Source of the DNA: Nocardia niigatensis NBRC 100131
GTDB lineage: Bacteria; Actinomycetota; Actinomycetes; Mycobacteriales; Mycobacteriaceae
Direction of reading: 5' to 3'
Assembly: GCF_000308655.1 (NCBI RefSeq)
Contig: NZ_BAGC01000052.1
Span: forward strand, 62,001-126,000
Length of the DNA stretch: 64,000 nt
Below, in pieces: positions 34,432-44,977 of the stretch. Both the position numbers and the translations under genes were made by a program. Numbering within the stretch: the stretch's first letter is position 1; each line of letters starts with the position of its first letter. The notes beneath the pieces are model-generated. The model worked only from the letters and a program-made list of their open reading frames with translations. It did no database searches and was not told where the DNA came from.

Positions 34432-35394
34432 CTATTCGTACGAGGTCAGCTGGGGGTTCCAGCCGGACCCGAGCCGCTGCTCGAGCCACTCCCGCAGGGC
34501 GGGACCGTATTCCTCGCGTTCCAGAGCGAAATCGACCGCTGCTCGAAGATAACCGCCCGGGTTCCCCAGATCGTGTCGCGACCCACGATGCACCACGACG
34601 TGTACGGGGTGCCCCTCCGCGATCAGCAGCGCGATGGCGTCGGTCAACTGCAGCTCGCCGCCCGCACCGGGCGTGATGCGGCGCAACGCGTCGAAGATGG
34701 CGCGGTCCAACAGGTATCGCCCGGCCGCGGTGAAGGTGGACGGCGCGTCCTCGATGGCCGGCTTCTCCACCATGCCGTTGACCTTGAGCACGTCGCTCGG
34801 GCCGCCCGGCAGCTCCTCGACGTCGAAAACGCCGTACGCGCTGACCTCTTCCTTCGGCACGTCGATGGCGCACAGCACCGAGCCGCCGTGGGTGTCGCGC
34901 ACCTTCGCCATCAGCTCGAGCACGCCGCCGGGCAGCACCAGGTCGTCGGGCAACAGCACCGCGATGGCCGACTCGTCGGCGTCGAGCACCGATTCCGCCT
35001 GCGCCACCGCATGCCCCAGGCCCAGCGGCTCCTCCTGCACCACCGACGTCACGTCCAGCAGCGCGGGCGCCTTGCGGACCTTCTCCAGCAGATGGAACTT
35101 GCCGCGCTCGGCCAGCGTGCTCTCCAGCACCAGATCCTCGACGAAATGCGCGACCACACCGTCTTTTCCGGGCGAGGTCACGATCACCAGCCGATTGGCG
35201 CCGGACTCCGCGGCCTCGGCGGCGACCAATTCGATGCCCGGGGTGTCGACCACCGGCAGCAGCTCCTTGGGCACCGTCTTGGTCGCGGGCAGGAACCTCG
35301 TGCCGAGCCCCGCCGCGGGGACCACCGCGGTCCGGAAGCAGGACTCGGCTGCGCCGCCGTTCGACGACTCGGCTCCGCCGCCACTCGCTGTCAT
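34432..35394 (-). CDS. galU: UTP-glucose-1-phosphate uridylyltransferase
   Basis: 320 residues. The nucleotidyltransferase signature AVVPAAGLGTRFLPATK is near residue 24, followed by PKELLPVVDTPGIELVAAEA, VLLPDDLVL for the metal-binding Asp region and VEKPAIEDAPST. The enzyme makes UDP-glucose for trehalose, glycogen and wall polysaccharides. An 18-residue Gly/Ser-rich N-terminal extension precedes the fold. It is the first gene of the galU-glp-acetyltransferase-glpR series on the minus strand, the same order as in M. tuberculosis. Confidence 0.95.
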   Translation of the reverse strand: MTASGGGAESSNGGAAESCFRTAVVPAAGLGTRFLPATKTVPKELLPVVDTPGIELVAAEAAESGANRLVIVTSPGKDGVVAHFVEDLVLESTLAERGKFHLLEKVRKAPALLDVTSVVQEEPLGLGHAVAQAESVLDADESAIAVLLPDDLVLPGGVLELMAKVRDTHGGSVLCAIDVPKEEVSAYGVFDVEELPGGPSDVLKVNGMVEKPAIEDAPSTFTAAGRYLLDRAIFDALRRITPGAGGELQLTDAIALLIAEGHPVHVVVHRGSRHDLGNPGGYLRAAVDFALEREEYGPALREWLEQRLGSGWNPQLTSYE

Positions 35395-35594
35395 GAATTC
35401 ACCCTATCCATCCGTCAGATGCCCGAGAACGGCTCACGGCCGCCCTCGATATCCCCGAGAGCCTAAGGGTCCGGGGCCGCTGGAGCGCACCGAACGCCGG
35501 ACCGGAGGGTTACCGAGAGACCGACCTGTTCATTTCATTTCGAGTTCGCCGCACTGTGACCTCCGGCGTACCCAGCGGTTGTTAGCTGACACCT

Positions 35595-37250
35595 ATGACC
35601 GACCGTGAGGATTCCCACAGCGCCGATTCCGCCCCGGGCAACCCGGCCGCATCCACTCCGAACTCACCCGACGCCACCCGCGGACTGAGCCGCCGACGGC
35701 TGTTCGGAGCCTCCGCGGTGGCCGGCCTCGCCGGGCTCGCGGTCGGCGCCGGCGGCGCGGTCGCACTGCGTGGCAACGACTCGAACGCCGAGGCGTGGCC
35801 GCGGTCCGCGGAACTGGTCACCACCCCCGACCGCGCGGCCGCGCCCCGGGTCGCGGGCCTGCACCTGCAGTTCGGGGCCGACGCCACCCGCGAGGTGGTG
35901 GTCAGCTGGCACACCACCGGATCGGTCACCAAGCCCACCGTGCGCTACGGCACCACCGACGCCGGCTTCGGCCAGAGCGTGCGGGCCGAGACCCGCACCT
36001 ACCGGGATGCCAAGTCCGGCATCGAGATTCAGGCCCACCACGCCCGCATCACCGGCTTGTCCCCCGACACCGACTACGTGTACGCCGCCGGGCACGACGG
36101 CGCCCCACCCGAACTCGGCACCATCCGCACCGCGCCCGCGGGCCGCGCCAAGTTCCGGTTCACCAGCTTCGGCGACCAGGGCACCCCCACCGTCGGCAAG
36201 ATCGTCGACGGCAAGGCCCTCAACGACAACCTCGGCTCCCAGTACGCCGGCGACGTCACCTCCGCGGTGGAATCGCTGGCCCCGCTGTTCAACCTGGTCA
36301 ACGGCGACCTCTGCTACGCGAATATCGCCACCGACCGCATCCGCACCTGGAACGACTGGTGGGCCAACAACTCTCGCTCCGCCCGCTACCGGCCCTGGAT
36401 GCCCGCCCCGGGCAACCACGAGAACGAGCTCGGCAACGGGCCCATCGGATACCAGGCGTTCCAGACTTATTTCACCGTCCCGGACGCCGGCGCCGAGGAC
36501 CACGCCAAGGGCCTCTGGTATTCCTTCACCGTCGGCGGCGTGCGCGTGATCGCGGTCGCCAATGACGACATCTGCCTGCAGGACGGCGGCAACTCCTACG
36601 TCAAGGGCTACTCCGGCGGCGCCCAGAAGCGCTGGCTGGAGGGCGAACTCGCCAAGGCGCGCGCCGACAAGGGCATCGACTGGGTGGTGGTCTTCATGCA
36701 CCAGGTCGCCATCTCCTCGGCCGACAAATTCAACGGCGCGGACCTCGGCATCCGGCAGGACTGGCTGCCGCTGTTCGACAAATACCAGGTCGACCTGGTG
36801 CTGTGCGGGCACGAACACCATTACGAGCGTTCGCATCCCGTGCGCGGGGTGACCGGATCCGAGACGCTGACCCCCAGGCCCGCCGACACCCGCAAGGACA
36901 TCGTCGACACCAGCAAGGGCACCGTGCACCTGGTGATCGGTGGCGGCGGGACCTCCTCGCCGTCGAATCAGCTGTTCTTCCCCGGCGACAAGTGCCGGGT
37001 CATCACCGCCGTCGGCGACGTGGATCCGGCCACCGGCAAGAAGGCGCCGGTGTACGTGGTCGAGGACGCGCCCTGGTCGGCGTTCAAGGACGCCGAACAT
37101 CCGTACGGCTTCTGCGCTTTCGACGTGGACCCCGGTCAGCCGGGCGGGAACACCACCATCACCGGCACCTACTACGCCCTCACCGGGCCGACCAGTGAAC
37201 TGAAGGCCGTCGACACCTTCACGCTGACCCGGCCACGCTCGGACCGCTGA
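35595..37250 (+). CDS. Tat-exported purple acid phosphatase-like protein
   Basis: 551 residues. The Tat signal is SRRRLFGASAVAGLAGLAVG at 32-51. A fibronectin-III-like domain (LHLQFGADATREVVVSWHTT) precedes a metallophosphoesterase domain with all purple acid phosphatase blocks: FTSFGDQG, NLVNGDLCYAN, PAPGNHENE, VVFMHQVA and CGHEHHYERSHP. The GDLCYAN block supplies the metal-bridging Asp and the tyrosine that gives the purple colour. It should hydrolyse phosphate esters outside the membrane with a two-metal centre. It is divergent from galU with about 200 bp between and followed closely by the cyclo-ligase gene. Confidence 0.92.
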   Translation: MTDREDSHSADSAPGNPAASTPNSPDATRGLSRRRLFGASAVAGLAGLAVGAGGAVALRGNDSNAEAWPRSAELVTTPDRAAAPRVAGLHLQFGADATREVVVSWHTTGSVTKPTVRYGTTDAGFGQSVRAETRTYRDAKSGIEIQAHHARITGLSPDTDYVYAAGHDGAPPELGTIRTAPAGRAKFRFTSFGDQGTPTVGKIVDGKALNDNLGSQYAGDVTSAVESLAPLFNLVNGDLCYANIATDRIRTWNDWWANNSRSARYRPWMPAPGNHENELGNGPIGYQAFQTYFTVPDAGAEDHAKGLWYSFTVGGVRVIAVANDDICLQDGGNSYVKGYSGGAQKRWLEGELAKARADKGIDWVVVFMHQVAISSADKFNGADLGIRQDWLPLFDKYQVDLVLCGHEHHYERSHPVRGVTGSETLTPRPADTRKDIVDTSKGTVHLVIGGGGTSSPSNQLFFPGDKCRVITAVGDVDPATGKKAPVYVVEDAPWSAFKDAEHPYGFCAFDVDPGQPGGNTTITGTYYALTGPTSELKAVDTFTLTRPRSDR

Positions 37251-37273
37251 CCCGCCCGACCTAGGGTGGAAGA

Positions 37274-37858
37274 GTGACCGACGAGCGCGACAAGACCGCC
37301 TGGCGCGCGGAGATCCTCGCGCGGCGCAAGGCCCTGCCCGCCGCCGACCGGGAACGGGAGGCGGCGGCCCTGGCCGTGGCGGCCGCAGCGCTGGGCGACG
37401 CGGAGTGGGTGTGTGCCTACGTGCCCGTCGGCGGGGAGCCCGGCTCGCTGGCCATGCTCGACGCGCTGCGGGCCGCCGGGGCGCGGGTGCTGCTGCCGCT
37501 CACCGGGGAGCCCGGTCCGCTGGAATGGGCCGAGTACACCGGGCCGGAGGGGCTGCGGCGCGGTCGATTCGGACTCCGGGAACCGGACGGCGCGCCGGTC
37601 GCGAACGGGATCGCGAAGGCCGCGGCGATTCTGGTTCCGGCCCTGGCGGTGGATCGACGCGGGGTCCGATTGGGCCGCGGGGCCGGTTATTACGATCGAA
37701 GTCTGAGCGCCTGCCACGCGGGCGCGCGATTGATCGCGGTGGTGCGCGACGACGAACTCGTGGAGCGTTTGCCGGAGGAGCCGCACGACCATCGAATGGG
37801 GTGGGCACTGACCCCGTTCGGCGGCCTGCGACCGCTCGAAGATCGAGCCGGGAATTGA
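37274..37858 (+). CDS. 5-formyltetrahydrofolate cyclo-ligase
   Basis: 194 residues from GTG 37274. The family blocks are WRAEILARRKAL at the N-terminus, VCAYVPVGGEPGSLAMLDAL, and the strongly conserved nucleotide-binding end VPALAVDRRGVRLGRGAGYYDR. The enzyme uses ATP to convert 5-formyl-THF into 5,10-methenyl-THF. It corresponds to Rv0992c, which also lies between galU and the FmdB gene. A short 23-bp gap to the phosphatase suggests one transcript; the next gene has its own CIRCE-controlled promoter. Confidence 0.93.
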   Translation: MTDERDKTAWRAEILARRKALPAADREREAAALAVAAAALGDAEWVCAYVPVGGEPGSLAMLDALRAAGARVLLPLTGEPGPLEWAEYTGPEGLRRGRFGLREPDGAPVANGIAKAAAILVPALAVDRRGVRLGRGAGYYDRSLSACHAGARLIAVVRDDELVERLPEEPHDHRMGWALTPFGGLRPLEDRAGN

Positions 37859-37874
37859 CACCCGATTGGCAGCG

Positions 37875-37901
37875 TTGGCACTGCCAGCTGTAGAGTGCTA
37901 A
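37875..37901. promoter_or_regulatory. CIRCE element (HrcA operator)
   Basis: TTGGCACTG, nine-base spacer, GAGTGCTAA. The right half is perfect and the left matches seven of nine positions of the consensus TTAGCACTC-N9-GAGTGCTAA. It ends 27 bases before the FmdB-family start. Heat-shock control through HrcA is expected, as reported for the M. tuberculosis homologue Rv0991c. Confidence 0.85.
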
Positions 37902-37928
37902 TTCGACGAAGAGCGTGGAGGTTTCCCG

Positions 37929-38231
37929 ATGCCTACTTACTCGTATGCATGCACCGAGTGCGACAACAAGTTCGACATCGTGCAGTCCTTCTCCGATGAC
38001 GCACTGACCACCTGCAACCAGTGCAACGGCAAGCTGCGCAAGCTGTTCAACTCGGTCGGCATCGTCTTCAAGGGCAGCGGCTTCTACCGCACCGACAGCC
38101 GCAACGGATCGACCTCCTCGGAGCCGGCCAAGTCCTCGTCCACCTCCTCGGACAGCAGCTCCAGCTCCACGGCGTCGAGCTCGTCGGCCCCGTCCTCGTC
38201 GACCGGCGGCTCCAGCACCTCCGCTGCCTGA
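37929..38231 (+). CDS. FmdB-family zinc-ribbon protein (Rv0991c-like chaperone)
   Basis: 100 residues. The zinc ribbon uses Cys8, Cys11, Cys29 and Cys32 (CTEC and CNQC), with KLRKLFNSVGIVFKGSGFYR closing the folded part. The remaining 45 residues are almost entirely Ser, Thr, Ala and Gly, so disordered. The M. tuberculosis homologue Rv0991c is described as a redox-regulated chaperone with a disordered tail. GGAGG stands nine bases before the start. The CIRCE upstream and the closeness to heat-shock control elsewhere support a protein-quality role. Confidence 0.9.
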   Translation: MPTYSYACTECDNKFDIVQSFSDDALTTCNQCNGKLRKLFNSVGIVFKGSGFYRTDSRNGSTSSEPAKSSSTSSDSSSSSTASSSSAPSSSTGGSSTSAA

Positions 38232-38317
38232 TCCGAGTTTCTCCACAGGCTTTCGTTGTCCACAGCCCGGGTTCGGCCCGGGCATGTCGGTATCGGGGCG
38301 GCCGTACGCTGCCCCGC

Positions 38318-38965
38318 ATGACGCGACCGTATCGAGCCCTCCTGCAGGACCTCCGTAGCCGCCTGAACTGGGCGGACGCGGTCTTACCGCGGCGGGCCGG
38401 GGCGGTCGCGCTGCTCGTTCTGGCGGGCTTCCTGGCCGTGCGCGCCGACCCCGCGGCCGGACACACCCAGGTCCTGGTCGCCGCGCGGGACCTGCCACCC
38501 GGGCAGGTGCTGGGCGATGCCGACGTGCGGGTCGCGGCGCGGGAGACGGCGACCCTGCCCGCCGGGACTGTGCGCGAGACCGCGCGGCTGCGCGGGGCCA
38601 CCCTGGCCGGCGCCCTGGCGGCGGGTGAGATCGTCACCGAGGTACGGGTGGTGGGACCGCGGCTGGCCGCGGTGGCGGCGGGCTCCGCCGATGCGCGCAT
38701 CGTCCCGATTCGATTGGCGGACAATGCCGTTGCCGAAATCCTCCGGGCCGGGGACCGGGTGGACGTGGTGGCCGGCGAGGACTCCGGTGGGGGCGGGCGG
38801 CCCGCCCGGCTGCTGGCCGCCGACGCGGCCGTGGTGCTGGTGTCGGGGACGGAGAACTCGCGCGGGCGCACCGACCGGATCGTGCTGGTGGCGCTGGATG
38901 CCCGACGGGCCGCCGCGGTCGCCGCGGCCTCCCTGCGCACGGCGCTCACCGTGGTGTTCCACTGA
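38318..38965 (+). CDS. SAF-domain membrane protein (CpaB/RcpC-like)
   Basis: 215 residues from ATG 38318. A basic cytosolic start precedes one membrane segment (AGAVALLVLAGFLAVRA), then an outer SAF domain: VLVAARDLPPGQVLGDADVR and AGEIVTEVRVVG, with a following ADNAVAEILRAGDRVDVVAG stretch as in Flp-pilus CpaB proteins. No pilus genes adjoin it. Its position after the FmdB gene matches Rv0990c in M. tuberculosis, reported in the same heat-shock group. Function is unknown. Confidence 0.8.
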   Translation: MTRPYRALLQDLRSRLNWADAVLPRRAGAVALLVLAGFLAVRADPAAGHTQVLVAARDLPPGQVLGDADVRVAARETATLPAGTVRETARLRGATLAGALAAGEIVTEVRVVGPRLAAVAAGSADARIVPIRLADNAVAEILRAGDRVDVVAGEDSGGGGRPARLLAADAAVVLVSGTENSRGRTDRIVLVALDARRAAAVAAASLRTALTVVFH

Positions 38966-39044
38966 ACCGGCGCACGGGTGAACTAGCATCGCCGTATACC
39001 CCCATAACTCTGCGTTCGACCCCTCCGGTAGAGGAGTTTCGGCA

Positions 39045-39443
39045 ATGCTCAAGGGTTTCAAAGGTTTTCTGATGCGCGGCAATGTCATCGACCTGGCGGT
39101 GGCCGTGGTCATGGGTACCGCGTTCGTCGCCATCGTCACGGCGTTCAGCGACGGCATCATCACCCCGCTGCTGGCCGTGTTCGGCAGCACCAACCAGCTC
39201 GGCCTGGGCTTCCAGCTGGTGGCCGACAAACCGGCCACCTATGTCGCCGTCGGCCCGATCATCACCGCGGGCATCAACTTCGTGATCATCGCGGCGCTGC
39301 TCTACTTCGTCCTGGTGCTCCCGTACACCAGGGCCAAGAAGCTGTGGGGCACGCAGGAGGAAGCGATCACCGATACCGAACTGCTGACCCAGATCCGCGA
39401 CCTGCTCTCCGAGAAGAGCGCCGGCGGCAAGCACGAGATCTGA
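39045..39443 (+). CDS. mscL: Large-conductance mechanosensitive channel
   Basis: 132 residues. The start LKGFKGFLMRGNVIDLAVAV and the pore helix AVVMGTAFVAIVTAFSDGII are diagnostic, with NFVIIAALLYFVLVLPYT as second helix and a charged helical C-terminus. It forms a homopentameric pore in the inner membrane that opens under hypo-osmotic shock. Length matches the family. It is the last gene before a bidirectional terminator. Confidence 0.97.
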   Translation: MLKGFKGFLMRGNVIDLAVAVVMGTAFVAIVTAFSDGIITPLLAVFGSTNQLGLGFQLVADKPATYVAVGPIITAGINFVIIAALLYFVLVLPYTRAKKLWGTQEEAITDTELLTQIRDLLSEKSAGGKHEI

Positions 39444-39480
39444 AGCGGGACACGGCAAGACCGAGGCGCGGAGACAGCGA

Positions 39481-39511
39481 ACGGACCCGGCGCGAAAAGC
39501 GCCGGGCCCGT
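39481..39511. terminator. Bidirectional terminator between mscL and the porin genes
   Basis: Stem of 13 positions with one A-C mismatch around a GAAAA loop; lies between convergent genes. Confidence 0.75.
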
Positions 39512-39533
39512 TGCCATTACCAGCTAGCGGGTA

Positions 39534-40214
39534 TCACCCCAGGCTGAAGGGCTGGCCCCACAACGTGATCCAGCTGATCACGTTGTCGGTCTCGACCTCG
39601 ACGTTCACGAAGGCACGCGCCTGCGCGTAACCGGCGCAGCCGCTCAGGCCGATGGTCTCGTCGGACCAGGTCACCGACCCGTCGGTGCCATTGAACTTGT
39701 TCTTGGTCTTGTGGGCTTCCTTGCCGTAGTCGTCGGGCATCTCGCGGTCGAGGATGTAGAACGACTTGGCCTGACCCGGACCCAGCGTCAGGTTGGCGCC
39801 GCTGTTCACACTGGCGGTCGGCGTGGCGTTCTGGCCGTTGCTCCAGTCGGCGCCGCCGCTGGCGCCACCGCTGACGTTGCCGCCGTCGATGGTGACCTGG
39901 CAACCCACCACGTAACCCGGGTAGATGTTGCCGCCGGTGGCGGTGGTGTCACCGTCGATGTGGACCTGCGCCGACGCCGAGACCCAGGCGTTGCGGTGCA
40001 CGGGGGTGGCGCCCATCGACGGGCTGATGTTGGCGGACTCGCCGACCAGCTTCACCGTGACAACGGTGCCGTCGGAGAGGGTCTGGGTGATGTCGCCGCC
40101 CGGCAGCGGCACGAAGGTGTCGGCGTTCGCCGCACCGGTGGAGAACAGGCCAAGGGCTGCGGTGGCGACGGCACCGACACCGGCCACCCGCGCCGCGGTC
40201 TTACGGATGTTCAT
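39534..40214 (-). CDS. MspA-family outer-membrane porin
   Basis: 226 residues. The signal peptide (RVAGVGAVATAALGLFSTGA, cleavage after ANA near 31) leads into DTFVPLPGG, the conserved MspA start. The following TVVTVKLVGESANISPSMGA, NAWVSASAQVHIDGD and YPGYVVGCQVTIDGG are family blocks, and it ends GCAGYAQARAFVNVEVE then TLWGQPFSLG. MspA proteins are octameric pores through the mycolate membrane for small hydrophilic solutes. It is the last of three tandem copies on this strand and has its own ribosome binding region. Confidence 0.93.
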   Translation of the reverse strand: MNIRKTAARVAGVGAVATAALGLFSTGAANADTFVPLPGGDITQTLSDGTVVTVKLVGESANISPSMGATPVHRNAWVSASAQVHIDGDTTATGGNIYPGYVVGCQVTIDGGNVSGGASGGADWSNGQNATPTASVNSGANLTLGPGQAKSFYILDREMPDDYGKEAHKTKNKFNGTDGSVTWSDETIGLSGCAGYAQARAFVNVEVETDNVISWITLWGQPFSLG

Positions 40215-40277
40215 TTCTGGTTGTCCCTCAAAAGTTGAATTCGCTTACGCGAGAAAGGAGTTGGCGGGCGGAGACCA

Positions 40278-40958
40278 CTAGCCGATGCTGAACGGCTGGC
40301 CGTAGAGAGTGGTCTTGGAGTAGTTGTCGCCGATGATCTCGACGACCGTGTACGCACGCGCCTGGGCGTAACCCGCGCAACCCTGGATCTGCATCTCGGC
40401 GTCCCGGTATTCGACCGAGTACGTACCAGCCTTCGGGACGTCCTTGAAGTCGATCTGGACGAACACCACCTGGCCAGGACCGAGGTTGAGGCCGATCGAA
40501 CCACCGATCGATCCGTTGGTCAGAGAGAGCGTGCCGGAGATACCGGCCGAAACCGCGTCCTCACCGATGGACACCTGGCAGCCGACGATGTAGCCGGTGC
40601 TGATCTGCGAAGTGCCGTGCGTGGACGAGTTGTTCGATCCGGGGCTGTTGGTCGGGCCGTTGTTCGGGCCGACCGTGCCTTCCGGCGTATCGGTGATCAC
40701 CGCGGAGGCAGCGCCGCTCACCCACACCACACGGCCGGCACCGTTGGCTGCGAGTGACGGCGACACGATGGCGTGTTCGCCTGTCCGAGTGATGGTGACG
40801 GTGCCCGCCGGGTTCACCTTCTGGCCGTCCGGCAACGGCACGAAGGTGTCGGCGTTAGCGGCACCAGTGGAAAAAAGGCCCATGGCCACGGCTGCGACCG
40901 CGCCGACGCCCGCAACGCGGGCCGCGGTACGCACACCATGGGTGCGGTTCTCGCTCAT
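40278..40958 (-). CDS. MspA-family outer-membrane porin (second copy)
   Basis: 226 residues from ATG 40958 after GAGGGGAAGT. It has the signal peptide RVAGVGAVAAVAMGLFSTGA, DTFVPLPDGQKVNPAG, VSPSLAANGAGRVVWVSGAA and a Gly/Asn-rich loop (GTVGPNNGPTNSPGSNNSST), then TGYIVGCQVSIGED and GCAGYAQARAYTVVEIIGD. It differs from the 39534 copy in the first strands and in the loop, so pore lining and selectivity may differ. Only 63 bp separate it from the next porin, so they probably share an mRNA. Confidence 0.92.
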   Translation of the reverse strand: MSENRTHGVRTAARVAGVGAVAAVAMGLFSTGAANADTFVPLPDGQKVNPAGTVTITRTGEHAIVSPSLAANGAGRVVWVSGAASAVITDTPEGTVGPNNGPTNSPGSNNSSTHGTSQISTGYIVGCQVSIGEDAVSAGISGTLSLTNGSIGGSIGLNLGPGQVVFVQIDFKDVPKAGTYSVEYRDAEMQIQGCAGYAQARAYTVVEIIGDNYSKTTLYGQPFSIG

Positions 40959-41202
40959 ACTTCCCCTCATCAGGTTTCAAGCAGTTCAACCTCGACCACC
41001 GAGATTGAATTGGGACCCTTCCGAATCCCCGGTTGAGTTTGTCGCTACATTGTTGCCGCTGTGTTACTGGCCACAAATTCTTTTGGCGTAGCGACGCAGG
41101 GCACTTTACATCACAGGAGTGGCCTCTGAGACGTGAGCGAACAGGATCGACCAGGGGCCAACCACAAACCCGCAGGTATATCCAGAAAGTCGCGGATAGC
41201 AA

Positions 41203-41235
41203 AAGGGGCCCGATGCTAATCGCACCGGGCCCCTT
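41203..41235 (-). terminator. Terminator after the porin pseudogene
   Basis: Perfect 10-bp stem (AAGGGGCCCG with complement) around a 13-base loop, followed in the minus direction by TTGCTATCC. It isolates the pseudogene from the two intact porins downstream. Confidence 0.7.
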
Positions 41236-41259
41236 GGGAATCCGCTGAGCGGAAACTGA

Positions 41260-41856
41260 TCAGCCGAGACCGAAGGGCTGACCCCACAGCGTGTAGGCGG
41301 TGATGACGTTGTCGGTCTCGATCTGGACCGCGACGAACGAGCACCCAGGCATTGCGGTGCAGCGGGGTGGCGCCCAGGGACGGGTTGATGTTGACGGACT
41401 CCCCGGTCCCATGGAGATGGTCACGACCGCGCCGTCGTCCATGGTCTCGGTGATGGAGCGGCGTTGTCGGCGATGTTCACCTGGCAGCCGATGAGGTAGC
41501 CGGTATTGATCTGCGAGGCGCCGTGGGTCGAGGAGTTGTTGGAGCCCGGACCGTTCTCGGGGCCGTTGTTCGGGCCGACGGTGCCGTCGGGGGTGGCGGT
41601 CACGTCGGCGATGGCCTTTCCCGAGAACCGGGCGGTTCGGCCCGCGCCGTTCGCCGACAGCGACGGTGAGATGGTGGCGTGCTCGCCGACCCGGGTGACG
41701 GTGACGCCGGGTCCGACCTTTTGACCGTCCGGCAACGGCACGAAGGTGTCGGCGTTGGCGGCGCCGGTAGACAGCAGGCCGAACGCCGGAGGCCGTGGAG
41801 GCAATACCCGCGACACGGGCAGCGTGACGCAAACCGGCGGTCCGGTTCTCGCCCAT
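41260..41856 (-). pseudogene. Mosaic MspA porin pseudogene
   Basis: The start ATG 41856 (GENRTAGLRHAARVAGIAS) is in one frame, then the frame shifts to AFGLLSTGAANADTFVPLPD through GPNNGPENGPGSNNSSTHGA and GCQVNIADNAA, closely like the 40278 copy. Next comes ETMDDGAVVTISMG and, with another shift, SVNINPSLGATPLHRNAW, an N-terminal porin segment of the 39534 type, here misplaced after the middle of the protein. It jumps finally to FVAVQIETDNVITAYTLWGQ and the normal C-terminus. The order shows recombination between paralogues plus at least two indels. Confidence 0.85.
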
Positions 41857-42187
41857 GGTTCCCTCATCAGTTTTCTTGCGGACAACCCCGACCACCGCGA
41901 CTGAAGAGGCCATTACGACAGCGGATTCCAGCAAAGGCAACGCACTAGCACGCTACTCAAACCAGCCAGAGCCGTAGCTTTGAAGACCAGAAGGAGACTT
42001 TAGACACAACAGCTATCAAATGGCAAATCTCCAATGAAACCCATGCCGGAACACATAACAGCGCTATGGCAATTAGCCAGCGAATGACCTCGTGACGGCA
42101 TGAATTGGGCATGTGAAGTCGACGGTGTATAGCCGGATATGAATAGGTCGCGACCGTGACTCAACCGTGATAGGGAGACGCACCGGC
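41857..42187. other. AT-richer spacer upstream of the porin pseudogene
   Basis: No coding frame is convincing. The stretch is noticeably less GC-rich than its surroundings (for example around 41980-42070) and should hold the promoter of the porin array. No repeat or clear -10/-35 pair was found. Confidence 0.4.
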
Positions 42188-42439
42188 TCAGCCGTGATGC
42201 GGCGGAACCTGGGAGCGCAGCCACTCCTCGGACGACCGGCCGGACTCGGGTTCGGGAGTACGCTCGTCCCTGGTCGTGGACGGCAGCTCGTCACCGAAGA
42301 TGCGGGCCAGCCGGGCGCGCTCGGCGGGGGTGAGACGACGAGACCCCGCCCGGCGCTCGGCCGGACGGGGTGAGTCCGAGGCCTCGGGCGATGACCCGGA
42401 GGTATCGGACGACTCGGAAGGTTTCCCGGCGTCGGTCAT
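42188..42439 (-). CDS. Small conserved actinobacterial protein
   Basis: 83 residues. A Ser/Pro-rich acidic N-terminus is followed by RRLTPAERARLARIFGDELP and a C-terminal SSEEWLRSQVPPHHG block of the kind seen in short conserved proteins downstream of moaB2 in related genera. The start overlaps the moaB2 stop (ATGA), so it is translated with moaB2 and pepD. No function is known to me. Confidence 0.7.
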   Translation of the reverse strand: MTDAGKPSESSDTSGSSPEASDSPRPAERRAGSRRLTPAERARLARIFGDELPSTTRDERTPEPESGRSSEEWLRSQVPPHHG

Positions 42440-42939
42440 TCCGACAGGCCGGACAATTCATCGATGACGCGGCTGGCCAGCGGGCCCAGGGTGGCCATGC
42501 CGTCGCGGATCGCGGCGCGCGAACCCGGCAGGTTCACCACCAGCGTGCTGCCCGAGACCCCGGCCAGACCGCGGGACAGGCCCGCTTCCAGCGATCCCGA
42601 GGCCAGCCCGGACGAACGCAGCGCCTCGCTGATGCCGGGCAACACCCGGTCCAGCACCTCCTCGGTGGCCTCCGGAGTCACGTCACGCGGCGACATGCCG
42701 GTGCCGCCGACCGAGATGACCAGGTCGACACCGCCGATCACTGCGGTATTGAGCGCATTGCGGATCTCCACCTCGTCGGCCTGCACCGACACCGAGGCGT
42801 CCACCAGGAACCCGGCCTCGGTGAGTAGTTCGGTGACCAGCGGACCCAGTGAGTCCACCCCGCCATGAGCGGTTCGATCGTCGACGACCACGACAAGAGC
42901 ACGACCAGCCACAGCGGCATCGATTTCCATGGTGCTCAC
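42436..42939 (-). CDS. moaB2: MoaB/Mog-family molybdopterin-binding protein
   Basis: 167 residues from GTG 42939 (AAGGA seven bases upstream). ATG 42999, overlapping the pepD stop as ATGA, is a possible longer start. The family core is ALVVVVDDRTAHGGVDSLGP, VDLVISVGGTGMSPRDVTPE with the molybdopterin-binding GGTG, and SGSTLVVNLPGSRAAIRDGM. It corresponds to Rv0984 beside pepD in M. tuberculosis. MoaB/Mog proteins adenylylate molybdopterin. The glp gene nearby is not a certain partner, because its MoeA motifs are degenerate. Confidence 0.85.
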   Translation of the reverse strand: MSTMEIDAAVAGRALVVVVDDRTAHGGVDSLGPLVTELLTEAGFLVDASVSVQADEVEIRNALNTAVIGGVDLVISVGGTGMSPRDVTPEATEEVLDRVLPGISEALRSSGLASGSLEAGLSRGLAGVSGSTLVVNLPGSRAAIRDGMATLGPLASRVIDELSGLSE

Positions 42940-42995
42940 CGTAGCGTCCTTGTCCGACAACAGCTCCCAGCCCCCGCGCCTGCCTTCGCGAATCA

Positions 42996-44876
<1,881 letters not shown>

Positions 44877-44920
44877 TTCTCGTTTTCTCCTCGAGTCTCG
44901 TCGCCAAGCCTGGCGGGAAC

Positions 44921-44939
44921 GACTGAGAGTGGACTGAGA
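44921..44939. promoter_or_regulatory. MprA-box-like direct repeat before pepD
   Basis: GACTGAGA at 44921-44928 and again at 44932-44939, an 11-base step (one helical turn). The same octamer at the same step precedes mprA. A further single TCTCAGTC lies near 44975, next to the mprB stop. An autoregulated response-regulator site is the simplest reading. Confidence 0.75.
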
Positions 44940-44977
44940 CCGTGCTTGCTTTTCGCCGAGCTTTCCCGGGTGCAGTC

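Noticed and set aside
38100..38230. Ser-rich low-complexity tract after the zinc ribbon as a frameshift artefact
   Set aside because: The frame stays open to a stop and disordered Ser-rich tails are normal in actinobacterial FmdB-family proteins.
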